A stretch of 64,000 nucleotides of DNA, taken from Alitabrizicola rongguiensis (GTDB taxonomy: Bacteria; Pseudomonadota; Alphaproteobacteria; Rhodobacterales; Rhodobacteraceae). Shown one piece after another: positions 57,825-64,000 of the stretch. A program made the translations under genes and the position numbers. The stretch lies in NCBI RefSeq assembly GCF_021491355.1, contig NZ_JAKENF010000002.1, forward strand, positions 372,001 to 436,000, given 5' to 3'. Under the pieces are notes generated by a model. It made no database searches, had not been told where the DNA came from, and was given only the letters and a program-made list of their open reading frames with translations. The number at the start of each line of letters is the position of its first letter. Within the stretch, counting starts at the first letter, position 1.

Positions 57825-58745
57825 ATGTGCGCATGGCCGACCGTCACGATCCTTCTGGCCACCTGCAACGGCGCGCGCCATCTGCCCGACCAACTCGCAA
57901 GCCTCATCCGCCAAAGCCATGGCGATTGGCGGCTGTGGGTAAGCGATGACGGATCGACCGACGGCACGAGGGCGCTCCTGTCGGGCTTTGCGGCAGATCA
58001 TCCCGACCGGGACATCCGCCTGTTCGATGGCCCCCGGCGCGGGTCGGCGGCAAACTTCCTGACCTTGCTGTGCCGTGCGGATCTGCCCCTTGGCCCGGTG
58101 GCCTTCTGCGATCAGGACGATGTCTGGCTGCGGGGAAAACTGGCACGCGCGCTTGATCTTCTGCCCAACAGTGACCGTCCCGGGCTATACGGCGCTGCGA
58201 GCCTCATCACTGATGTCGCGCTGCGCCCGAAGGCCGTGAACCGCTCCGCCTGCGCTTCAGCTTCCTTCGCCAATTCTCTGGCACAGAACATTTTTTCCGG
58301 TCACACCCTTTGCCTGAACCCTGCGGCGGTCAGGCTGGCACGTGCGGCGGGCATCCCTCGGGACCTGGCCTTCCATGACTGGTGGCTCTATCAGCTTGTG
58401 TCCGGCGCCGGGGGCGAATGCCTGTTCGACCCTCAGCCGGTGGCGCTGTACCGCCAGCATGGGACGAACCTGATCGGTGGCGGGAGGGGGATCGCCTCCG
58501 CCCTTGCGCGCACGCGGCTGGTTTTGGGACGCGATTTCCGCCGCTGGTCAGAGTCGCATCGGCGGGCGCTGGCGCTCCGGTCGCATCTGCTCTCGCCCGA
58601 GGCGCGCCTGATCCTGACCGAAATGCAGCGGGCCGCCCCCTCTGGGACGGCCCGACTGAAGAGTTTCCGGCGTCTCGGCCTTCGGCGCAATGGCCGGCTG
58701 GGCACGCTTGCCTTGTGGGGCGCGGCCGCCTGTGGGCTGGCATAA
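57825..58745 (+). CDS. GT2-family glycosyltransferase
   Basis: 306 residues from the ATG at 57825 (MCAWPTVTILLATCNGA), with AAGGA seven bases upstream. The GT-A fold shows VSDDGSTDGTRALLSGFAAD (nucleotide-sugar binding) and FCDQDDVWLRGKLARAL, the DQDDVW motif of rhamnosyl- and related transferases. It acts on a growing surface saccharide in the cytoplasm. It is flanked by the RTX gene (divergent) and ugd (convergent). The C-terminus is basic and intact. Confidence 0.8.
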   Translation: MCAWPTVTILLATCNGARHLPDQLASLIRQSHGDWRLWVSDDGSTDGTRALLSGFAADHPDRDIRLFDGPRRGSAANFLTLLCRADLPLGPVAFCDQDDVWLRGKLARALDLLPNSDRPGLYGAASLITDVALRPKAVNRSACASASFANSLAQNIFSGHTLCLNPAAVRLARAAGIPRDLAFHDWWLYQLVSGAGGECLFDPQPVALYRQHGTNLIGGGRGIASALARTRLVLGRDFRRWSESHRRALALRSHLLSPEARLILTEMQRAAPSGTARLKSFRRLGLRRNGRLGTLALWGAAACGLA

Positions 58746-58784
58746 CCGCCTCTGGCGCGGCGGCAAACCGCCACGCCTTGCGCG

Positions 58785-60089
58785 TCAGCGGCCGACGGCG
58801 ACGTAGTCCGAGAAGCCCGCCGCAGTGGCGCTTTCCTCGGAATAGATGTTGCGCAGGTCGGCCATCCGCGGCGCGGCCATGACCTTGGCCAGCCGGTCGA
58901 GGTCCAACGCGCGGAACTCGTTCCACTCGGTCAGGACCACCACGGCATCGGCGCCCGTGGCCGCGTCATAGGCATTCTCGATCCACTCGACGCCCGGCAG
59001 AAGCTTCACGCCCTCGCGGCGGCCTTCCGGGTCGACGACACGAACCTTGGCTCCACCGCCGACCAGCGCCGGAACGATCGTCAGCGATGGCGCATCGCGC
59101 ATGTCATCGGTGTTCGGCTTGAAGGTCACGCCCAGCACCGCGATGGTCTTGCCCGCGACCGAGCCGTCGCACAGATCGATGACCTTGCCGATCATCCGCC
59201 GCTTGATCTCGTCGTTCACCTTGATCACGGTCTCGACGATCTGCATCGGCGCGGCGAATTCCTGGCCGATACGGGCCAGCGCCATCGTGTCCTTGGGGAA
59301 GCACGAGCCGCCATAGCCAGGCCCGGCATGCAGGAACTTGTTGCCGATCCGGCCGTCCAGCCCCACACCCTTCGATACCGCCTTGATGTCGGCACCGACC
59401 TTTTCGCACAGCGCCGCGATCTCGTTGATGAACGTGATCTTGGTGGCGAGGAAGGCGTTCGCCGCGTACTTGATCATCTCGGCGCTTTCGAGATCGGTAT
59501 AGACGATCGGGAAGTCGCGCAGGAACAGCGGGCGATAGATCTCGGCCATCACGGCCTTGGCGCGTTCGGATTCGACACCCACGACAACGCGGTCGGGCCG
59601 CATGAAATCGTCGATCGCCGCACCCTCGCGCAGGAATTCCGGGTTCGAGGCGACGTCGAAATCGGCATCCGGGTTGGCCTCGCGCGCAGCCTTCTGCACG
59701 GCGCGGTTGGTGCCCACCGGGACTGTCGACTTGGTGACGATCACCGCATAGCCGGTCAGCGCCTGACCGATCTCGGCCGCGGCGGCCATCACATAGGTCA
59801 GGTCGGCATGGCCATCGCCGCGCCGCGTCGGCGTGCCGACCGCGATGAATACGGCGTCGGCGCCATGAACGGCTGCCTTGATGTCCTGGGTGAACGACAG
59901 GCGCCCGGCCTTCACGTTCTTGGCCAGAAGCACATCCAGACCCGGTTCGAAGATAGGAATCTCCCCCCGGTTCAATTTCTCGATCTTCGATGGATCCTTG
60001 TCGACGCAAACAACGTCATGTCCAAAATCGGAAAAGCAGACCCCTGACACGAGGCCCACATATCCGGTCCCAATCATTGCAATCTTCAT
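58785..60089 (-). CDS. ugd: UDP-glucose 6-dehydrogenase
   Basis: 434 residues. NAD motif IGTGYVGLVSGVCF at the start, the central DFDVASNPEFLREGAAIDDF, and the catalytic Cys263 in GYGGSCFPKDTMAL. It oxidises UDP-glucose twice to UDP-glucuronate, a precursor for acidic polysaccharides, which fits the neighbouring glycan genes. ATG at 60089. All catalytic residues are present. A short GGCGG/CCGCC hairpin lies in the 39-base gap to the glycosyltransferase, which is convergent. Confidence 0.95.
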   Translation of the reverse strand: MKIAMIGTGYVGLVSGVCFSDFGHDVVCVDKDPSKIEKLNRGEIPIFEPGLDVLLAKNVKAGRLSFTQDIKAAVHGADAVFIAVGTPTRRGDGHADLTYVMAAAAEIGQALTGYAVIVTKSTVPVGTNRAVQKAAREANPDADFDVASNPEFLREGAAIDDFMRPDRVVVGVESERAKAVMAEIYRPLFLRDFPIVYTDLESAEMIKYAANAFLATKITFINEIAALCEKVGADIKAVSKGVGLDGRIGNKFLHAGPGYGGSCFPKDTMALARIGQEFAAPMQIVETVIKVNDEIKRRMIGKVIDLCDGSVAGKTIAVLGVTFKPNTDDMRDAPSLTIVPALVGGGAKVRVVDPEGRREGVKLLPGVEWIENAYDAATGADAVVVLTEWNEFRALDLDRLAKVMAAPRMADLRNIYSEESATAAGFSDYVAVGR

Positions 60090-60150
60090 GAATTCGGCAC
60101 CTGCTCAGAATGCCCCCCGGCACCCTGACTATGCAGTTGCAGCACCCGTG

Positions 60151-60748
60151 TCAAACCTTCTGGAGTTTTGTCGCTTCGACGAAAGGTCTTGATGCTCTTT
60201 TGGCCAGCACTGTTTCTCGCCATGCAATGTAAGTGACGGCCGCGATGATGATCGCGCCCCCTGCAAGCACCTAAGGATCGACCGGCTCGCCGAAGACAAT
60301 CGTTCCCAGAAGCGACGCCCAAACGAGTTGCAAGAATCTGACCGGCCGCGTCACCGTCGGCGGCGCCTCAAAGGCCACCGTAAGCCCAAGCCACAGGATC
60401 TGTGGGGCGCTCACCGGAAGCCAGACGGCGATGGCGAGCGGCATGAGAAGAAGCGTCACCGCAATCGACATCATCGCAACGATCAACCCCGCCGGGGCAA
60501 TCTGGCTCAGCCGTTTGGCAAAAAGGTACGAGCCGGCGAACCCGGCTGCGGCGCAAAGCTGCGAAAGCTGGGCAAAGGAAAGATCGCGAAGTCCGCGTCG
60601 CAGGACCACCATTGCGCCGGCAAGTGCCACCAGCACCGCGAGGATCCGCCTCAAGGCCAGCCGTTCCCAGATGGCGCACGATGGCGTTGACCGCGACGAA
60701 ACACAGGCGCGACAGCAGCATCCGGAGAACAGCCCGGACCGGTCGCAT
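60151..60748 (-). pseudogene. EamA-family (drug/metabolite) transporter, decayed
   Basis: From the ATG at 60748 the minus strand reads MRPVRAVLRMLL then FVAVNAIVRHLG, the usual opening of EamA transporters. The frame then jumps to RRILAVLVALAGAMVVLRRG, so about 60 residues of the first half are deleted and the frame is shifted. The second half (SYLFAKRLSQIAPAGLIVAM, FLQLVWASLLGTIVFGEP) is followed by a TAG at 60271 where the family usually has Trp (EPVDP-stop-VLAGG). The last segment ends with a TGA at 60151. Internal deletion plus stop means no working ten-span transporter. Confidence 0.75.
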
Positions 60749-60830
60749 ATGGCAAAGGGCAGCCGCGGTTATCGGCGAAAGGGAGCCGATCCTGCCGCGA
60801 ACCGCAAGGGGCGAAGCGCTCCCAGGAAGC

Positions 60831-61736
60831 CTACCAGCGGATATGCTTCGGCCAGACGAAGACCTGATCGGGGTCGGCACCTTCGGCGCGTGCCATGGAC
60901 CAGCAGGCGCGGCGCAACTCCGCTGCAGCGAGGCTGCGGCCACGACGGCCGTGCTGACCCAGTTCGAACGGCGGCGCAACGGTAACGGTCACCGGCTGCC
61001 CGATCCGCCGCGCGGTTTCACGCAAGATAAGCGCCACCCGCAAAGGATAGGACAGATGGCTCGCGATCTGGAACAGGCGCGAATTCTGGCCGTGGACATG
61101 CATCAGCACCGTCTGCACCCCCGGTCGTGCGGCCAGGCGCGCCGCGAAGGGATGCCATTCGGCATCGACGGCGTGGGGCGCCAGCGGTTTCGGCGCTGTT
61201 GCCACGCTGCCGGCGGGAAAGACGATCAGGGCATGGCCCTGGTCGAGCCATTCAGTCGCCTGCCGCCGCGTCTCGGCGGAGGTGCGGCGCGCGGCCTCGC
61301 CCGGGCCAAAATCAACCGGCAGAACCGCATCCCGCACCGCTTCCGGCTGACAGAGCAGGCTGTGGGTCATGATCTTCACGTCCTTGCGGACGCGCGAGAC
61401 GAGATGGCCGATCAGCAGACCGTCGATGATGCCGAAGGGATGGTTCGCCAGAATCAGCAGCGGCCCCTCGCCCGGCATGGCATCCGCTGCGACGCCGAGG
61501 ACGCGCGAACGGATTCCAAGCACCCGGATCGCCGCCGAGAACACAGGCTCTTCCGGGTCGCGCGTTTCATCCCATTCTGCGTAGAGGCGCTCCAGCCTGG
61601 CCCTACCGCTCAGATATTCGATGCCGGTGATGAGGCTGCGGCGAAACAGGCCCTGTTCGGGACGGGCATAGGTGACCGGGAACCGCCGCCCCTTGCGCCG
61701 AGGCATCCTGCCGCCTGCATTCACCACCTGTTCCAT
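60831..61736 (-). CDS. Lysophospholipid acyltransferase family protein
   Basis: 301 residues. The PlsC-type active site reads ILANHPFGIIDGLLIGH, the NHxxxxD form with His and Asp; the second block is LIVFPAGSVATAPK. It resembles OlsA/hemolysin-like acyltransferases, which acylate lyso-lipids such as lyso-ornithine lipids, at the membrane. The start ATG is at 61736; the C-terminus has VFVWPKHIRW. It is a single gene and no OlsB partner is visible, so the acceptor is not decided by context. Confidence 0.75.
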   Translation of the reverse strand: MEQVVNAGGRMPRRKGRRFPVTYARPEQGLFRRSLITGIEYLSGRARLERLYAEWDETRDPEEPVFSAAIRVLGIRSRVLGVAADAMPGEGPLLILANHPFGIIDGLLIGHLVSRVRKDVKIMTHSLLCQPEAVRDAVLPVDFGPGEAARRTSAETRRQATEWLDQGHALIVFPAGSVATAPKPLAPHAVDAEWHPFAARLAARPGVQTVLMHVHGQNSRLFQIASHLSYPLRVALILRETARRIGQPVTVTVAPPFELGQHGRRGRSLAAAELRRACWSMARAEGADPDQVFVWPKHIRW

Positions 61737-61886
61737 ATGCGTCCCCGCTCTGTCCAGTTAAGGACACAGGATAGCGGGACCGAGTAACGGCCCGGTGACG
61801 GGCCCTACTAATCGAAGCGGCTCATAGATCTACGAATGGCTCTGCCCAGGGCCGACGAACACCTTGGACGGCCCTTGACGCGATCG

Positions 61887-62627
61887 TCAGAGCTGCGCCG
61901 CGACCTCTTCGGGGATGTCGAAGTTGTGGGTCACGGTCTGCACGTCGTCGTCCTCTTCCAGAAGGTCGATGAGGCGCATCAGCTTCTGCGCGGTTTCAAG
62001 ATCGACCTCCGTGCGGGTCTGCGGCCGCCAGACGAGCTTTGATTCCGTCGACTCGCCAAGCGCCTTTTCCAGCGCGTCCGAGACCTCGGACAGGTTCTCG
62101 ACCGAGCAATAGATCCAGTGGCCGTCGTCGTCGGACTCGACATCGTCCGCCCCGGCTTCGAGTGCGGCCATCATCACCGTGTCGGCATCGCCCGCCGAGG
62201 CAGGGTACGAAATCTCGCCAACCCGGTCGAAGGAATGGCTGACCGAACCGGTCTGGCCGAGGTTTCCGCCACCCTTGGTGAAGTAGCTGCGGACGTTGGA
62301 CGCGGTGCGGTTCAGGTTGTCGGTCATCGCCTCGACGATGATCGCGATACCGTTCGGGCCGTAGCCCTCATAGCGGATCTCGGTATAGTCCGCCGCGTCG
62401 CCGCCCATGGATTTCTTGATGGCGCGGTCGATCACGTCCTTCGGCATCGACTGGGCCTTGGCGGCCTTCACCGCCAGACGCAGGCGCGGGTTCTTGTCGG
62501 GGTCGGGATCGCCCATCTTGGCGGCGACTGTGATCTCCTTCGCCAGCTTCGAGAACATCTTCGAGCGCGCCGCATCCTGCTTGCCCTTGCGGTGCTGGAT
62601 GTTCGCCCATTTAGAATGGCCTGCCAT
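61887..62627 (-). CDS. YebC/PmpR-family regulator
   Basis: 246 residues, typical length. It opens [20 protein letters not shown], with the conserved KWANIQHRK, then the [20 protein letters not shown] stretch and [14 protein letters not shown]. YebC-type proteins bind DNA or ribosomes; one branch aids translation through polyproline stretches and others repress genes. It is usually near ruvC or with unrelated neighbours; here it is a single gene. ATG at 62627. Confidence 0.9.
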   Translation of the reverse strand: MAGHSKWANIQHRKGKQDAARSKMFSKLAKEITVAAKMGDPDPDKNPRLRLAVKAAKAQSMPKDVIDRAIKKSMGGDAADYTEIRYEGYGPNGIAIIVEAMTDNLNRTASNVRSYFTKGGGNLGQTGSVSHSFDRVGEISYPASAGDADTVMMAALEAGADDVESDDDGHWIYCSVENLSEVSDALEKALGESTESKLVWRPQTRTEVDLETAQKLMRLIDLLEEDDDVQTVTHNFDIPEEVAAQL

Positions 62628-62718
62628 GACCCCTACTCCGATCCCATTTTGGGTGATGGCGCCCTATACACGTGGCACAGGGGGGGCCGCAACCCCGGCA
62701 CCCTCGGCTATCGGGTGG

Positions 62719-64000
62719 TCAAGGGTAGAGCGGCCAGAGGATCGGGATCAGGAACGAGCAGAGCAGCCAGGTGATGATGTTCAGCGGGATCCCGATCTTG
62801 GTGAAGTCGAGGAACTTGTAGCCCCCCGGACCATAGACCATCATGTTGGTCTGGTAACCGATCGGCGTGCCGAAGGCGAGCGTGGCCGAGAACATGACCG
62901 CCACGACGAAGGGCCGCGGATCGGCCCCAAGCGAATGCGCCAACTGGATCGCGATCGGTGTATAGATCACCGCGACCGCGTTGTTCGACAGGAACTCGGT
63001 CAGGATCAGGCCCAGCAGATAGACGGCGAGCATCATCGCAAAGGGCGACAGGCCAATCATCCACGGACTCACATGCGAGACGATCATCTCGACAGCGCCC
63101 GATCGGTCCAGTCCCTCGCCTACCGCAAGCATCGCAAAGATCATCGCCATCAAGCGGCCATCGACAAAGCTCAGCGCCTCATCGGCGTCGATGCATCGGG
63201 TCACGAAGATCACGGTGACGGCAATGAAGGCCAGCACCTGAATGGGTGCGACATCGAGCGACGACAGGATGACCACGAAGGCCAGGGCCCCGATGGCGAT
63301 CGGCGCCTTCTGCCGACGATAGGGCTTGTGGGTAGGATGGCTGATGTCGACAAGGTCCACATCCTCCGCCAGTCGGCGAATGTCTTCCGCCGAGCCCTCG
63401 ATCAACAGCGTGTCGCCAACTTGTACAACCAGATCGTCAAGCTGACGGCCGATGTTCTCGCTGCGACGATGTGCGGCCAACACATAGACGCCGTAGCGCC
63501 GGCGCAGGCGCAATTCGCCAAGCGAGCGGCCGACAAGGCGGCAGCCGGGGGTGATGAGGACCTCGACCGTCTCGGTCGCGACCGAAGACAGGCGATCCAC
63601 GAGGCGGATGTCCTTGTCGCCCTGCAGGCCCAGAAGCTCGGTCATCTCGGTGCGGAGCACAACGCGGTCTCCGGCCTGCAGCACTGCCGAACCCAGGTCG
63701 CGTCGAAGCGAGGCATCTCCTCGCAGAACATCGACGACCCGCACGCCGTTCGGTTTGAACTGTGCCACGTCAAGCACCTTCTGGCCGATCAGGATCGACT
63801 CCTCGGGGATCGCGACCTCTGTGAAGTAGCGCATGTTCTTGCGTTTCCCGAGCAGCGTGCCCATCGACTGGCGCACCGGCAGCAGGCGGTTGGCGAAGAG
63901 AAGCAGATACAGGCCGCCTGCCACGGTCACCGCGATGCCTAGCGGTGCGATCTCGAACAGCGAGAAATGCGCAAGTCCCTGGTCCCGGGCCACTCCATCG
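62719..64000 (-). CDS. SLC13/DASS-type permease with TrkA-C domains (5' end cut off)
   Basis: 427 codons in the window; the gene continues past the right edge, since the sequence before the first Met-like GTG at 63993 reads on in frame. Order from the visible N-terminal side: the end of a membrane domain (ITVTVAGGLYLLLFANRLLP-like), two TrkA-C (RCK) domains (GQKVLDVAQFKPNGVRVVDV; GRSLGELRLRRRYGVYVLAA), then more membrane spans (PIAIGALAFVVILSSLDVAP; MMLAVYLLGLILTEFLSNNA). TrkA-C insertion in SLC13-like symporters is typical of sodium:sulfate or dicarboxylate carriers. The substrate is not readable. Confidence 0.8.
   Translation of the reverse strand, partial: DGVARDQGLAHFSLFEIAPLGIAVTVAGGLYLLLFANRLLPVRQSMGTLLGKRKNMRYFTEVAIPEESILIGQKVLDVAQFKPNGVRVVDVLRGDASLRRDLGSAVLQAGDRVVLRTEMTELLGLQGDKDIRLVDRLSSVATETVEVLITPGCRLVGRSLGELRLRRRYGVYVLAAHRRSENIGRQLDDLVVQVGDTLLIEGSAEDIRRLAEDVDLVDISHPTHKPYRRQKAPIAIGALAFVVILSSLDVAPIQVLAFIAVTVIFVTRCIDADEALSFVDGRLMAMIFAMLAVGEGLDRSGAVEMIVSHVSPWMIGLSPFAMMLAVYLLGLILTEFLSNNAVAVIYTPIAIQLAHSLGADPRPFVVAVMFSATLAFGTPIGYQTNMMVYGPGGYKFLDFTKIGIPLNIITWLLCSFLIPILWPLYP

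Overview
The window comes from a high-GC alphaproteobacterium, most likely of the Rhodobacteraceae. The evidence is the gene content (murA next to a DUF2948 protein, gcdH, an AcuI/YhdH-type reductase, YebC, a VPLPA-type C-terminal sorting signal) and protein sequences of that group. No 16S or other marker allows a species call.

Layout. (1) 1-23.5 kb is a defence island read almost entirely on the minus strand. From its left edge it holds a DruE-like helicase (cut by the window) and DruH-like protein (probable Druantia type III), a scar of broken mobile elements (large serine recombinase, IS3, IS481), a small surface protein with a VPLPA sorting tail, a five-gene HEPN-DUF499 ATPase / Zn-ribbon / DUF1156 methyltransferase / PD-(D/E)XK / SNF2-helicase operon, and a three-gene membrane-GTPase operon that I cannot match to a named system. 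The right edge carries an IS fragment and the 5' half of a tRNA-Cys gene, which looks like an old integration boundary. (2) 24-33.6 kb is ordinary chromosome: glutaryl-CoA dehydrogenase with a divergent LysR regulator, a Gfo/Idh/MocA oxidoreductase, an LLM flavin oxidoreductase, a molybdopterin-domain protein, a GH13 alpha-glucosidase, a DHFR-like protein, DUF2948 and murA. (3) 33.75-46.10 kb is a compact integrative element in the 3' end of tRNA-Thr(GGT), bounded by 33-bp direct repeats. It encodes a tyrosine recombinase, a two-gene module with a family-A polymerase-like palm protein, a complete type I restriction-modification operon with an extra gene for a secreted cysteine-rich coiled-coil protein between hsdS and hsdR, and a serine resolvase behind palindromic res-like repeats. 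(4) 46.2-60.1 kb is a surface-polysaccharide region: acuI-like reductase, galE, a two-domain 853-residue glycosyltransferase, acetyltransferase, sulfotransferase, KpsM/KpsE/KpsT-type export proteins, an RTX protein, a GT2 glycosyltransferase and UDP-glucose dehydrogenase. (5) 60.1-64 kb holds a decayed EamA transporter, an acyltransferase, YebC and a partial SLC13/TrkA-C permease.

How it works together. Regions 1 and 3 are layered anti-phage functions brought in by separate mobile elements. Region 4 supplies UDP-sugars (galE, ugd), builds and decorates a glycan (glycosyltransferases, acetyl- and sulfotransferase) and exports it by an ABC-type capsule route. The best candidates for something undescribed are the three-gene GTPase operon (19.0-22.9 kb), the polymerase-palm gene pair (36.0-38.0 kb) and the secreted protein inside the hsd operon (41.0 kb). 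All functions are read from sequence and recalled family knowledge; no search was run.
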